DNA of 64,000 bases from Malachius bipustulatus (GCA_910589415.1 OU342630.1:22291867-22355866); one strand, 5' to 3'; counted from the stretch's first letter, positions 53,401 through 55,708 are shown. Numbers and translations: made by a program. Notes: generated from the letters alone by a model not told the origin.

Positions 53401-55708
53401 TACTGTTTAATATATCAAATTTTCATTAAATTTAATCAAGTAGTTTAAAAGTTATTCAAGAAAAATTGATTTCCAGTGGCGTCCTTTAGGAGGCCGTATC
53501 TCCATAGGGGGGGGGGGGGGGCGTTAGGAAAAAAAATTATGGGAACTTGTCATCTTTTTTTTAATGTTCTATCTGATTCCGAGAGATTTCCCACATTTTC
53601 CCGGACACCTGTATTTTTGGATCAACTTTACAGTTCACGTTCAGTCATTGTAGTTTTTCCCAGCAGGTTCACTAGCAATAATAGCAACTCACTCGAAAGA
53701 GAAAGTAGCCAGACATAAATTTCAGACATCCGGTAAAAAAATATCAACGATTTGATAAGAAACAGGCTAAAACAACAAGGTACTCCTTGCCCATACTGAC
53801 CAGCTCAATATACTTGGGATGCGAGAGGATGGTCTTGCCAAAATCGATGGATCCATAGACGACAGACTGTTCCTGCTCACGCTCCAAAATTCCGGGGATA
53901 ATGCTCTGGGCAGTGACTCTATATCCACGGTAATCTATCACCACCGTCCCCAGTGTGTACAATCCAGGAAGGTCCACTGCGCTGTACACTCTCACACCAA
54001 GCAGATCGTTGCGCTGCAACAACATTCAAGCTGACAATATTAGGGTCTAAGACAGAAACTTTACAATTGTGTCAATTATTAATGACCAACTTACAGGTGC
54101 GACAAATGCAGCCGCGTCCCCGCCAAGCTCCTTGTAATGGTCTCTGACGTCAAAACCAAGCGAGAAGAAGATATTGTTCCAGATGAACATCTGCATCTTG
54201 GTGTCCTCGCCGGGGTTGATTGCCATGACATTTCCGTCAACGACAGCCTGGGCCCCGCGGGTAGCTGCAGCCACAAAGTCGCTGTGCACCTTGAAGATGG
54301 CACGCTCACGAAGCAGCCGCTCAGGAAGGGTCTTGCGCGGCAACTCCCTGGTCGTCTGCAGTTCCTCATTCCAGTCACGAGTCTGGCCTGGGATGTGCTC
54401 CTCATATCCCAGTTTTGATGAGAATGCTGCGAGATATGATTATTGAAAAACTTTCAAAAAGTTAAATAATATTGTTCCTTAGCATCTAAGCAAGTGTCTT
54501 TTAGATGAGATTGCAGGTCGAGGCAGGAAACGTAAAGTAAAGCAGCAAAAGAGAAAAATAAGTGAGAGAACTTTTGTGCGATAAATATGTCATTTAAATG
54601 TAATTTAAAACTGCCAATTGTCTCCTTGGAGAAAGTAGTTATTTCAATTTGTGAAAATTTAATTCTTCTATATTACTCACTGTCCTCCGCACGGATGGCA
54701 TCAAGAGTGTGTTCTAATGTCGGGGCAGTCCAAGAGTGAATCTGGTAGGGAGTGGCCACTCGCTCAAAAGGGTGCCGTTGCGTACGCTTTCGCTGGAGAA
54801 GAGTAAAGTTGCGCTTGAATTGTGGCGACACCTGTCCCAATGTCTCCACGAGAGAATGGCACAGGTGAGACGGTTGCATGGCTCGGGGGTTGAATTCCTC
54901 GCTAGTAGACCTGCAAGAAGACCTTTGAAATGTCGATTTCACTTTAAAATCGTGTAATGCACTCACTGGTTAACGAAGAAACCCCTAGAGCAGGCCGTTA
55001 TGTGGAAATGTTTATCTTCAAGAGTGACCACATACAGGTAAAGCAGATCACCATGCATCTTACGACTGCCAGGAGGCGGATTCCAAGCAGAAGTCGTTAG
55101 GACCTATTGATAAATGTATAAAAACTTCTATAAACTATCACTATTTCTATTACTAATAAACAGCATGCTACAATATTTACATTAACTCGAAATAAATAAA
55201 CTCATCTTACCTTGACACACTGAGGTGCTTTGTGATCTTTAAAGAATGGCTGCAAAGCAGTCAGAGGCCTTTCTTTACAATCGGGCAAAACAAAATCGGG
55301 TGGAGTACAATCGACACTTTCAGGGCGTACCTTTTTTTTCTCTGCAAGTAGAATTTTAAAACATACTTTTTTTTAACAATGACACAACTTACCTAAAATA
55401 TCGCCCTGAGTGATCGCATTTAGGAAACTGAGAGAATTGCACTCGATTCCATTGTAGGCATCGGCCGGATCCAGCGACTTAAGCAAATCTCTGACATGAC
55501 GGACGTGAATCCTGGCCTCGCGCATGGTGTAAGGCTCCTCGACCAACTTAATAACCGAGCCCTCCTTCAGACCCTCGATGTTCTTCAGTTCGGCAAAGTT
55601 GTCAAGCGAGGTGCCGTCCAGTTGCAGGGAAAAGCAGGTCCGGTGGCAGGTGTCTTCGCGGTCCATCAGCTGCTGGTGGATCTCTTGCACCAGTTCCATG
55701 CTGGACAC
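5310..55708 (-). CDS. clu: clueless/CLUH orthologue (clustered mitochondria protein), 17 exons, 5' end missing
   Basis: CLU/CLUH is a large conserved cytosolic protein that binds mRNAs of nuclear-encoded mitochondrial proteins and associates with ribosomes and the mitochondrial surface (family knowledge). Seventeen exons were joined by hand: 55708-55393, 55341-55211, 55103-54967, 54910-54681, 54426-54095, 54013-53801, 52212-52038, 29978-29640, 29486-29281, 24971-24765, 24707-24609, 24117-23726, 20443-20224, 14234-14109, 14049-13834, 10659-10451, 5445-5310. All have GT-AG borders and agreeing phases; the total is 3684 nt, 1227 residues plus stop. Domain order: ubiquitin-like CLU-N (1-110), CLU domain (about 270-515), central eIF3-p135-like region (about 600-830), TPRs (about 925-1130), acidic/basic tail. 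Residue numbers count from the first resolved exon. An upstream exon with the true start was not found. I saw no frameshift or stop, so it looks functional despite the transposon load. The assignment is firm; individual borders are inferred. Confidence 0.95.
5560..5826 (+). repeat. tRNA-derived SINE, dimeric head
   Basis: Two Pol III B-box-like motifs, AGTTCGAATCCC near 5610 and GGCTCGAATCCC near 5675, each follow tRNA-like sequence, giving a double tRNA head. The body then runs to an A-rich tail after TGCTCCCTCTT. The second half matches, in opposite orientation, the copy at 8465-8695. Confidence 0.7.
5836..7165. other. intronic sequence with a purine-rich tract
   Basis: From about 6190 to 6570 the plus strand is nearly all A and G (GAAAAGAAAAAAATGAAGG-like). 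Around 6590-6730 a diverged piece resembles the GATGAAACGTT / GGTTATGAAAT interior of the hAT derivatives at 44246 and 57740. No coding signal. Confidence 0.4.
7166..7295 (-). ncRNA. box H/ACA snoRNA, clu-intron family copy 1
   Basis: Read on the minus strand: 5' hairpin with lower stem ACAGTCT/AGACTGT, pocket CAGCT...CGTTCA and upper stem CCATA/TATGG; H box AAAGCA; 3' hairpin closed by AGCTA/TAGCT; terminal ACA three nt from the end. In the 3' hairpin apical stem the usual TCAC/GTGA is TTAC/GTAA here, a compensatory change. It lies in the 5-kb last clu intron in the host sense orientation. About 110 bp beyond its 5' end is also similar to the flank of copy 2, so these two arose by a local segmental duplication. 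Confidence 0.85.
7411..8464. other. intronic sequence, one arm of a distant inverted repeat
   Basis: A segment at 7656-7700 (with CCCATTTCAGACGTTTTTGA) reappears inverted at about 9845-9890, hinting at a degraded 2.4-kb element with the SINE nested in it. Nothing else was recognised. Confidence 0.35.
8465..8695 (-). repeat. tRNA-derived SINE, second copy
   Basis: Minus-strand copy with a tRNA-like head (B box GGTTCAAATCC; A-box-like sequence just upstream) and the same body and tail as 5560-5826. It has only one tRNA unit. It lies in the last clu intron. Confidence 0.7.
8696..10450. other. intronic sequence, no gene recognised
   Basis: A 66-codon minus-strand frame at 9330-9530 has no recognisable domain. 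The inverted mate of 7656-7700 lies near 9870. Otherwise AT-rich intron. Confidence 0.4.
10451..10659 (-). CDS. clu: clu exon: end of TPR region
   Basis: Residues about 1114-1182: [40 protein letters not shown], then [17 protein letters not shown]. Acceptor TTTTTAG|CTGGGT, donor CAGATCAG|GTAAAC (phase 2). Confidence 0.92.
10660..11615. other. intronic sequence with a CAGGGTGTCC repeat end
   Basis: ACAGGGTGTCC near 10841 resembles the terminus of the foldbacks at 11941 and 22498, without an obvious partner. A 133-codon plus-strand frame (11022-11423) has no recognisable domain and is likely repeat sequence. Confidence 0.35.
11616..11745 (-). ncRNA. box H/ACA snoRNA, clu-intron family copy 2
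   Basis: Same minus-strand architecture as copy 1: two hairpins, H box AAAGCA, terminal ACA. The lower stem of the 3' hairpin is extended to TAGCTA/TAGCTA by a copy-specific base. Pocket arms CAGCT and CGTTCA are unchanged. Sits in the 3.2-kb intron between the last TPR exons of clu. Confidence 0.85.
11941..12821. repeat. foldback element with CAGGGTGTCCC ends
   Basis: An 881-bp inverted repeat. The left end TACAGGGTGTCCCAGC is mirrored by GCTGGGACACCCTGTA at the right; arms of about 390 bp surround a short centre near 12340-12420. It is bounded by TA on both sides, consistent with Tc1/mariner-type integration. It sits exactly at the edge of the next MITE. Confidence 0.8.
12822..13232 (-). 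mobile_element. TA-flanked MITE, copy A
   Basis: A 0.41-kb element with ~25-bp inverted ends: TAGTAGGATTAAGTTTAAAA at left, mirrored at right by TTTTAAACTTTATCGGACTA. It is homologous along its length to copies at 18650-19057 and 21385-21769, in the opposite orientation. TA target duplication. Confidence 0.8.
13235..13833. other. intronic sequence next to a TPR exon
   Basis: AT-rich intron. Around 13512-13575 and 13680-13740 short inverted matches (AAAGGCTCATTA / TAATGAGCCTTTAT) suggest a small MITE of about 215 bp; no coding signal. Confidence 0.4.
13834..14049 (-). CDS. clu: clu exon: third TPR unit
   Basis: A 216-nt phase 0-0 exon (residues 1042-1113): [55 protein letters not shown]. Acceptor GTTTCAG|ACCAAT, donor CAGCAG|GTAAGT. 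Confidence 0.93.
14109..14234 (-). CDS. clu: clu exon: second TPR unit
   Basis: A 126-nt phase 0-0 exon (residues 1000-1041) encoding [20 protein letters not shown] and [16 protein letters not shown]. Acceptor TTTACAG|GCACAC, donor CTCGAT|GTAAGC. A 59-nt intron links it to the next TPR exon. Confidence 0.93.
14283..14955 (+). pseudogene. 3' fragment of a non-LTR retrotransposon
   Basis: The frame at 14287-14556 encodes [20 protein letters not shown] followed by [11 protein letters not shown], typical of the C-terminal end of LINE reverse transcriptase proteins. It is followed by a 3' UTR and an AAATAAAT-type tail near 14930-14950. It is 5' truncated, as usual for LINE insertions, and antisense to clu. 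Confidence 0.7.
14956..15479. other. intronic sequence, nothing recognised
   Basis: AT-rich intron between a LINE tail and the pogo relic. No coding signal or repeat recognised. Confidence 0.4.
15480..16245 (-). mobile_element. pogo/Tigger-type relic with CENP-B-like HTH fragment
   Basis: Ends CAGTCAAACCTGGATAA and TTATCCAGGTTTGACTG are perfect mirrors flanked by TA (15478-15479 and 16246-16247), the pogo/Tigger signature. On the minus strand around 15640-15750 a frame reads [20 protein letters not shown], the CENP-B/psq-type N-terminal helix-turn-helix. The DDE domain is absent, so this is a 0.77-kb deletion derivative. Confidence 0.82.
16414..16645. mobile_element. PIF/Harbinger-type MITE, copy 1
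   Basis: A 232-bp element starting GGGCCGGTTG and ending CAACCGGCCC, with about 55-bp nearly perfect terminal inverted repeats and TTA on both sides (3-bp duplication). The interior has TTTTAAAATCAGTAGTTATC mirrored. Three further copies are in the window. Confidence 0.82.
16649..17694. other. intronic sequence, nothing recognised
   Basis: AT-rich. A 61-codon plus frame (16863-17048) has no recognisable domain. Around 17440-17530 short GC-richer pieces (GGCGTGACATCACTACC) could be remains of a MITE. Confidence 0.35.
18470..18649 (+). pseudogene. piggyBac transposase C-terminal cysteine-rich domain fragment
   Basis: The plus frame encodes [20 protein letters not shown] then [17 protein letters not shown], the CxxC...CxxC...CxxH arrangement of the piggyBac C-terminal domain. 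The catalytic part is missing and the frame is interrupted at 18650 by a MITE. Confidence 0.78.
18650..19057 (+). mobile_element. TA-flanked MITE, copy B
   Basis: Same family as 12822-13232. Begins TATAGTCCAATAAAGTC and ends AGTTAATCCTACTATA. Inserted into the piggyBac remnant immediately after its Cys-rich fragment. Confidence 0.8.
19740..19867 (-). ncRNA. box H/ACA snoRNA, clu-intron family copy 3
   Basis: Minus-strand H/ACA copy in the 6-kb clu intron, about 356 nt from the 5' splice site. Upper stem of hairpin 1 is CCATG/TATGG (G-U wobble replaces A-U), and the apical stem of hairpin 2 uses two G-U pairs (CGTCGC/GTGATG). Substitutions thus preserve pairing. Pocket, H box and ACA are intact. 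It abuts the end of the 17695-19706 inverted repeat without being part of it. Confidence 0.84.
20224..20443 (-). CDS. clu: clu exon: first TPR unit
   Basis: Residues about 926-999. [20 protein letters not shown], then [20 protein letters not shown] and [12 protein letters not shown]: the tetratricopeptide start of CLU. Acceptor TTTACAG|GTACAT, donor GAATAT|GTGAGT. Confidence 0.93.
20636..20870. mobile_element. PIF/Harbinger-type MITE, copy 2
   Basis: Begins GGGCCGGTTGCACG after TAA and ends GCAATGGGGCA before TAA. The interior (AGACCAATATTTTG, GGGCATTTTAAAATC) aligns with 16414-16645. The ends are more decayed. Confidence 0.75.
20871..21384. other. intronic sequence, nothing firm
   Basis: TACAGGGTGGTCCATCAC near 21041 looks like a terminus of a CAGGGTG-ended repeat without a visible partner. 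Otherwise AT-rich intron. Confidence 0.35.
21385..21769 (+). mobile_element. TA-flanked MITE, copy C (right end truncated)
   Basis: Starts TATAGTCCGATAAAGTTTAA like the family consensus and aligns with copies A and B through ACGTCACATCTGAC, where it stops short of the terminal inverted repeat. Confidence 0.75.
21770..22497. other. intronic sequence, nothing recognised
   Basis: AT-rich intron with an ATAATAATAATAA microsatellite near 22425-22440. No coding signal. Confidence 0.4.
22498..23143. repeat. foldback element with CAGGGTGTATT ends
   Basis: Terminal inverted repeats of about 65 bp: TACAGGGTGTATTGTAACGT at left and its mirror ending CCTGTA at right, including GCTAATATTATGCGGACG. The 500-bp centre is AT-rich with short unsupported frames. 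End motif resembles the 11941 foldback. Confidence 0.75.
23563..23692 (-). ncRNA. box H/ACA snoRNA, clu-intron family copy 4
   Basis: Near-consensus minus-strand copy. Its 5' end lies only about 33 nt from the donor site of the clu exon ending at 23726. Stems ACAGTCT/AGACTGT, CCATA/TTTGG-side variant and AGCTA/TAGCT are present, with H box AAAGCA and final ACA. Confidence 0.84.
23726..24117 (-). CDS. clu: clu exon: basic patch plus LWTQLKNE block
   Basis: Residues about 796-925. Opens with a strongly basic run ([17 protein letters not shown]), then [37 protein letters not shown] and [20 protein letters not shown]. Donor AAGG|GTAAGT in phase 2. snoRNA copy 4 starts about 33 nt inside the following intron. 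Confidence 0.94.
24253..24380 (-). ncRNA. box H/ACA snoRNA, clu-intron family copy 5 (strongest covariation)
   Basis: Sits in a 491-nt clu intron, 228 nt from the donor and about 135 nt from the acceptor. Two independent compensatory changes support structure: hairpin 1 upper stem is CCGTA/TACGG (A-U to G-C), and the tip of hairpin 2 is rebuilt as CATCGTTA/TAACGATG, an 8-bp perfect stem unlike the sequence of other copies. Pocket CAGCT...CGTTCA, H box and ACA are unchanged. Confidence 0.87.
24609..24707 (-). CDS. clu: clu exon: ISHFLNCF mini-exon
   Basis: A 99-nt phase 0-0 exon (residues 763-795) encoding [20 protein letters not shown] and ending LQGVDE. The ISHFLNCF motif is conserved in animal CLU. 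Acceptor TTTCTAG|AACGTT; donor GATGAG|GTAAGT. It is too short and has no start codon, so simple ORF calling misses it. Confidence 0.92.
24765..24971 (-). CDS. clu: clu exon: central region, [13 protein letters not shown] block
   Basis: Residues about 694-762: [48 protein letters not shown]. Matches the eIF3-p135-like central domain. Acceptor TTTTGCAG|ATACGT. A 57-nt intron follows. Confidence 0.93.
24972..26293. other. intronic sequence, nothing recognised
   Basis: AT-rich intron. A run of 15 C (25558-25572) precedes CAAGCAAATATGG. No coding signal. Confidence 0.4.
26294..26528. mobile_element. 235-bp MITE with perfect ~28-bp inverted ends
   Basis: TTGGCCGGAGTAACGTTGTA at left is mirrored by TACAACGTTACTCCGGCCAA at right, extending through ACTTACAT/ATGTAAGT. 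No coding content. Superfamily not assigned; I could not define a target duplication. Confidence 0.7.
27024..27924. repeat. foldback element with long arms
   Basis: Arms of about 400 bp: GTGACCCATTTGTTCTTG at left, mirrored by CAAGAACAAATGGGTCAC at right. Further mirrored blocks include AGCGTCTCATTCCT and CAGTACCGTTTTGAG. An ACACCCTGTAT motif lies just inside the left end. As RNA in the clu pre-mRNA it would form a long hairpin. Confidence 0.8.
27925..28330. other. intronic repeat-like sequence
   Basis: Contains GCAGGGTGGTGTGTAGGTAAC near 28063 and a GC-richer part (28190-28330) that looks like retrotransposon debris. No gene recognised. Confidence 0.3.
28340..28632 (+). pseudogene. LINE endonuclease fragment
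   Basis: The frame 28346-28633 reads [19 protein letters not shown], the GDFN motif region of an apurinic-type endonuclease from a non-LTR retrotransposon, followed by [19 protein letters not shown]. No reverse transcriptase follows; truncated on both sides. Confidence 0.75.
28641..29112. other. intronic sequence, repeat debris
   Basis: GC-richer stretch 28720-28990 (GGGGGTGGTTTTTGCCCGAA and similar) of unknown origin, possibly LTR debris. Overlapping short frames on both strands are not supported. Confidence 0.3.
29113..29242 (-). ncRNA. box H/ACA snoRNA, clu-intron family copy 6
   Basis: Minus-strand copy 37 nt from the donor of the exon at 29281. Pocket, H box AAAGCA, ACA and the lower stem of hairpin 1 are conserved. 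The upper stem of hairpin 1 is shortened to CCAT/ATGG, and there are two changes in the 3' hairpin interior. Confidence 0.83.
29281..29486 (-). CDS. clu: clu exon: central region, [10 protein letters not shown] block
   Basis: Residues about 625-693. [19 protein letters not shown] and [19 protein letters not shown] match the CLU central region. Donor TTT|GTAAGT in phase 0. snoRNA copy 6 begins only about 37 nt inside the following intron. Confidence 0.93.
29640..29978 (-). CDS. clu: clu exon: [13 protein letters not shown] block and charged linker
   Basis: Residues about 512-624. [20 protein letters not shown] and [20 protein letters not shown] are conserved. They are followed by a low-complexity linker very rich in Lys/Glu/Asp that ends GKLEC. 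The linker is the expected variable part of CLU. Acceptor TTCTAG|TGGACG restores a Leu codon across the 22-kb intron. Confidence 0.93.
30247..30373 (-). ncRNA. box H/ACA snoRNA, clu-intron family copy 7 (divergent 3' hairpin)
   Basis: The only copy in the 22-kb intron, about 270 nt from its 3' splice site. Hairpin 1, guide pocket and H box are conserved. Hairpin 2 is the most divergent, with internal-loop arms changed, but its apical stem CATCAC/GTGATG is perfect and the closing stem AGCTG/TAGCT keeps a G-U pair. This suggests selection on hairpin-1 guide function and only on structure in hairpin 2. Confidence 0.83.
30509..30751. mobile_element. PIF/Harbinger-type MITE, copy 3
   Basis: GGGCCAGTTGCACAAAC...GTTTGTGCAACCGGACC with TAA on both sides. 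Interior almost identical to the copy at 55983, so these two are the youngest of the four. Confidence 0.82.
31706..31968. repeat. near-perfect 115-bp-arm hairpin
   Basis: Left arm begins AATTGAACCCTATGCTGCAA and the right arm ends with its mirror. Across about 115 bp I see a single mismatch (AAGTCGGAATAA against TTATTTCGACTT). The loop of about 30 bp is AT-rich. Near-identity of arms means recent origin or gene conversion. It is transcribed within clu pre-mRNA and would give long dsRNA. Confidence 0.85.
33964..34042. repeat. strong imperfect palindrome
   Basis: GGCTATTAATACGC pairs with GCGTATTAATAGCC, and inside it ATGATGGTTAAG pairs with CTTAACCATCAT; the loop is about 20 nt (CGCCTACGGCTCG itself contains a small mirror). 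Lies inside the Harbinger derivative; probably a tiny nested foldback. Confidence 0.75.
34048..34305 (-). pseudogene. HARBI1-like nuclease, N-terminal fragment
   Basis: Minus frame: [20 protein letters not shown], then [20 protein letters not shown] and [12 protein letters not shown], which match the N-terminal portion of PIF/Harbinger nucleases. The catalytic DDE domain is missing, so it is inactive. Confidence 0.8.
34840..36154 (+). repeat. 5' LTR of the Ty3/gypsy element
   Basis: Starts TGTAGCATTTTTATTTTT, ends ATATGTCACA; 1315 bp, long for the group. Its very start contains GTAGCATT and AATGCTAC, an 8-bp hairpin. A 69-codon open frame inside (35321) recurs in the other LTR and is not considered a gene. 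Confidence 0.95.
36164..36182 (+). promoter_or_regulatory. primer-binding site
   Basis: TGACGCCCAACGTGTGGGG lies 9 nt after the 5' LTR, resembling the TGGCGCCCAACGTGGGG-type tRNA-complementary sites of many retroelements. The exact tRNA was not determined. Confidence 0.65.
36772..38136 (+). CDS. gag: Gag polyprotein of the Ty3/gypsy element
   Basis: 454 residues. The central part ([20 protein letters not shown], then [23 protein letters not shown]) matches the retrotransposon capsid fold. Near the C-terminus there is a zinc knuckle [14 protein letters not shown] (CX2CX4HX4C) and a degenerate second one in which the histidine position is not conserved ([14 protein letters not shown]). The start ATG follows 617 nt of leader. 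Its last codons overlap pol, with a -1 slippery site. Intact. Confidence 0.92.
   Translation: MNSEVIKANHLLDYELEYELAIRNVTTSRPVADKRKILSRLLAKERDGAASLVDLNSYKFDFKDEQETINKSIYSITEAIIDFSDSGDIKDSAFSRIKSRINSVTGRVKRLLDIRSIDGKVSEELSAEINKFQPESFATCLKLEADLFDSIKSQESPLLLNLSTPPVVNIPSPVVSCSARSMPISEWKVKFNGDSTNVYTFLENVTELAQARKISEAELFESAVEFFTGDAFAWYRSVKSRANDWNSLVALLKRDFLHANAEDDVWEQIKSRKQRRNESVAIFIAHLETLFNRLSRPPAEVTKIKLVKQNLLPEYISQLALVDADSVAQLANLCKKLEEASYLKHKRNVTPNVCNISDSSNNSSCSLVRKNHQDKNFGSSRSSFDKTNPVSENRESSVVRASQQSNSRKTLSCWNCGQLNHTHSVCRAKRKMFCYRCGLANVKVSSCPNCSKNV
38118..41459 (+). CDS. pol: Pol polyprotein: protease, RT, RNase H, integrase
   Basis: 1113 residues in the -1 frame relative to gag; most of the N-terminal residues would be made by frameshifting, so the ATG at 38118 need not be used. 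Order: protease with DSG at 88-90; reverse transcriptase with YVDD at 408-411; RNase H with the [10 protein letters not shown] start near 559; integrase with the HHCC zinc finger from about 755, and catalytic D826, D886, E922 (spacing D-35-E). C-terminal VGDRVWR segment. No interruptions. The RT-RH-IN order defines the Ty3/gypsy group. Likely an active or recently active element. Confidence 0.95.
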   Translation: MLKKRIRRQQSCGRRAVLMQKTTSEQNNGDFFNHEDWTNWLSRVSFFYKHYSRESSNQISPLFVDIPFDNRPYIVVQIFGQDVTALLDSGATSSIIGSDGMKILRDSNMEIYYMSNHSICVADGARKSILGSVDLPVFINGICRIIKALIVPSLPHAFIFGCDFANSFEITIDFCNHVWNIQSNLTDSRVEVVGKTSLNNQGTSSNFLYSLEDLSAEERKNAEEMIKSFEIISSKDRLGRTDKIFHHIDTGDAKPFRKRPFVMSPYMTKILNSELDEMLRLGVIEPSNSPWCSPVLLVKKSNGEYRFCFDGRPLNEVTKHDCYPLPNIERILCSLRDSKYISSIDLRRSFWQIPLESSSKEKTAFSVIGRGQFQFVTMPFGLCNAAQTQQRLVDTLFGPEYEPKIFSYVDDIIITGSTFEEHQNLLNIVRTKLMEANLTINLEKCEFFKTSLKFLGYVVGSNSLRTDPEKISAMVNYPRPKTATEIKRFVGLCSWYRRFIKDFSSLMSPINDLLKGKKKSQSVGWNEEAEASFRKIKELLVSAPILCQPDFSKKFTIQCDASDTGLGGVLTQEIDGQERVIAYASRTLSRAERNYYASEKELLSLIFNIEKFRPYIEGVQFTVITDHFSLLWLNNFKNPSGRLARWAVRLRQHNFDLVHRKGANNLVPDALSRIVPNNSEKQEVDLIEIDANNKDPWYLSLRNKILEFPNDYPQWKVENDLIFKFVPSKCLVKSNISEWKYLVPKHQRSEAIRSCHDPPTCGHFGFFKTLCRVQEHFYWPKMRPDILRYVRSCRVCGAQKIPNTSRMGLMGREKVVDWPFQIIGMDLIGPLPLSKKRNRWILVISDWLTKYSLIFPLRSAKSNFIENALENDIFLVYGVPQFIICDNGPQFISRSFRKLCDKYEVQKIWYNAVYSPQCNFVERNNRTIETVIRSYIDSHENWDQELRKVQMAINTAKHEVTGYSPCFLMFGRHVPISGKFYGTDVTRADMEILPGDRNTYAKNMTNLEEVFSNVKKRLHAAYERNAKAYNLRKRDASFQVGDRVWRLNKILSSGANRFAAKLAPKFILSVVTKKLGRVTYELSNLNGGSVGVWHVKDLKPYREEEEVDEGPES
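38124..38130 (+). promoter_or_regulatory. -1 ribosomal frameshift heptamer A AAA AAC
   Basis: In the gag frame the sequence reads TCA AAA AAC GTA TAA. AAAAAAC is a classical X XXY YYZ slippery heptamer six nt before the gag stop, and pol is in the -1 frame. About 10 nt downstream, GCAGCA (38141) can pair with TGCTGT (about 38162), giving a stimulatory stem-loop. Confidence 0.8.
41885..41903 (+). promoter_or_regulatory. polypurine tract
   Basis: TTTTTTGGAGGGGGACAG immediately precedes the 3' LTR; the GGAGGGGGA core is the expected plus-strand primer region. Confidence 0.7.
41904..43500 (+). repeat. 3' LTR, interrupted by a SINE
   Basis: Matches 34840-36154 from TGTAGCATTT to TATGTCACA, with 282 bp of extra sequence (42969-43250: SINE plus duplicated target). 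1597 - 282 = 1315, exactly the 5' LTR length. Confidence 0.95.
42969..43240 (+). mobile_element. 5S-rRNA-derived SINE
   Basis: The 272-bp insert is flanked by the 10-bp duplication ACTTTCAATA (42959-42968 and 43241-43250). Its head resembles 5S rRNA, notably GGTCAGTACTTAGATGGGTG followed by ACC, the box C region of the internal Pol III promoter. The body (GTGCTCCGGGAGGTACGTTA onward) differs from 5S, and the tail is ATTT repeats ending in a T run. It inserted after the already recent retrotransposon, so the SINE family has been active very recently. Confidence 0.88.
43505..44237. other. unassigned sequence right of the retrotransposon
   Basis: GC-richer segment with TATAAAAACACCAG near 44018 and TGGATTGAGAATACTC near 44081. 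The latter motif recurs at 45470 and 45540, beyond the hAT insertion, suggesting one older repeat (possibly an LTR) split by the hAT element. No coding frame. Confidence 0.35.
44246..45275 (+). mobile_element. nonautonomous hAT element, copy 1
   Basis: Ends TAGGGAATCC and GGATTCCTTA, flanked by the 8-bp duplication GTCTGAAC (44238-44245, 45276-45283): hAT hallmarks. Subterminal palindromic TACCCGGGTA / GGGTACCCGGGTACCC motifs are repeated at both ends; the interior has AACGGTTAACCG. No transposase. A second copy lies at 57740-58880 in the opposite orientation. Confidence 0.88.
45284..46199. other. unassigned repeat-like sequence
   Basis: Continuation of the older repeat described at 43505, with further TGGATTGAGA motifs (45470-45560). 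From 45700 on AT-rich, nothing recognised. Confidence 0.35.
46202..47339. mobile_element. Tc1/mariner-type nonautonomous element, 1.1 kb
   Basis: About 31-bp inverted ends (TACTTCATTTAATAACTAGG at left, mirrored at right by CCTAGTTATTAAATGAGATA) continuing through AGGAGTAAA, flanked by TA. It contains a 69-codon plus-strand frame (46597) starting [20 protein letters not shown], possibly the start of a lost transposase. No DDE motif. Confidence 0.75.
47342..49137. other. intronic sequence, nothing recognised
   Basis: AT-rich part of the 22-kb clu intron. A 75-codon plus frame at 48019 with a hydrophobic segment has no recognisable family and is not called. Confidence 0.4.
49140..51841 (-). 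mobile_element. IS630/Tc1/mariner-superfamily transposon with one frameshift
   Basis: Inverted ends TACTGAAGTTTCAGAATAGT and its mirror at 51806-51841 (about 34 bp, continuing AGGCACTAAGTTCT), flanked by TA at 49138-49139 and 51842-51843. The single minus-strand transposase gene occupies 50745-49367. Flanking noncoding parts are 0.2 kb at the 3' side and 1.1 kb at the 5' side. Confidence 0.9.
49367..50745 (-). pseudogene. DDE transposase, IS630/Tc1/mariner type, broken by a 1-nt deletion
   Basis: The main frame (50745-49651, 364 codons) has a basic start ([20 protein letters not shown]), HTH-like N-terminal domains ([13 protein letters not shown]) and catalytic blocks [13 protein letters not shown] (D187) and [10 protein letters not shown] (D287). 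The frame is lost near 49665, where CCTCCCTCC has apparently lost one base. The second frame resumes with [20 protein letters not shown], carrying the catalytic glutamate and an acidic tail. The second Asp to Glu gap is about 81-82 residues, far longer than the 34-41 of Tc1/mariner and like the DD82E ('Sailor') group as I recall it. Otherwise undamaged, so inactivation is recent. Confidence 0.85.
52038..52212 (-). CDS. clu: clu exon: end of the CLU domain
   Basis: Residues about 454-511, with the family-typical [20 protein letters not shown] and [15 protein letters not shown]. Acceptor TATTTTAG|CTGACA, donor CTGAAAT|GTGAGT (phase 1). It is followed by the 22-kb intron that hosts most of the transposons in the window. 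Confidence 0.94.
52545..52674 (-). ncRNA. box H/ACA snoRNA, clu-intron family copy 8
   Basis: Minus-strand copy in the 1.6-kb clu intron between exons 53801 and 52212, about 335 nt from the acceptor. Apical stem of hairpin 2 is CATCGC/GTGATG, with one A-U to G-U change. Pocket, H box and ACA match the consensus. It lies 22 kb from the nearest other copy. Confidence 0.85.
52675..53800. other. intronic sequence with a small foldback
   Basis: The segments 53041-53097 and 53162-53212 are mirrors (AACCGTTTTCAAGAAAAAAT-like against its complement), about 50-bp arms. A run of 17 or so G lies at 53505-53521. No coding signal. Confidence 0.5.
53801..54013 (-). CDS. clu: clu exon: CLU domain, [15 protein letters not shown] block
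   Basis: Residues about 383-453. [40 protein letters not shown] and [20 protein letters not shown] are diagnostic. The open frame runs past the exon, but the family alignment and the phase of the next exon place the donor at GAGCTG|GTCAGT (phase 0). It is separated from the previous exon by an 81-nt intron. Confidence 0.92.
54095..54426 (-). CDS. clu: clu exon: start of the CLU domain
   Basis: Residues about 272-382. Begins [20 protein letters not shown] and continues [60 protein letters not shown]: the most conserved stretch of the family, close to identical in memory to other insect CLU proteins. Acceptor CTCGCAG; donor in phase 0 after CCT. Several open frames in other phases across this exon are shadows. 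Confidence 0.96.
54681..54910 (-). CDS. clu: clu exon: PSHLCHSL / [10 protein letters not shown] block
   Basis: Residues about 195-271. Conserved segments include [26 protein letters not shown] and [15 protein letters not shown]. Acceptor CTTGCAG|GTCTAC; donor GGACA|GTGAGT (phase 1). A 254-nt intron separates it from the CLU-domain exon; no ncRNA copy is seen there. Confidence 0.92.
54967..55103 (-). CDS. clu: clu exon: conserved SAWNPPPG block
   Basis: Residues about 150-194. Contains [20 protein letters not shown] and the [18 protein letters not shown] stretch, both strongly conserved in insect and vertebrate CLU proteins. Ends in phase 2 inside a glutamine codon (CA|G). Flanked by introns of 56 and 107 nt. 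Confidence 0.92.
55211..55341 (-). CDS. clu: clu exon: CLU-N to CLU linker
   Basis: Residues about 106-149. It opens with a lysine run ([20 protein letters not shown]) and ends DHKAPQCVK. The acceptor is TTGCAG directly before AGAAAA; the other AG two bases downstream would break the frame. Donor is AAG|GTAAG. Confidence 0.9.
55393..55708 (-). CDS. clu: clu exon: CLU-N ubiquitin-like region (first exon resolved)
   Basis: Encodes residues 1-105, beginning [12 protein letters not shown] and containing the family signature [12 protein letters not shown], then [16 protein letters not shown]. On the plus strand it is bounded by AC at 55391-55392 (donor) and CT at 55709-55710 (acceptor), so it is an internal exon. 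The first codon is GTG preceded by TTAG, so translation does not start here. It ends in phase 1. The 51-nt intron to the next exon is typical of insects. Confidence 0.93.
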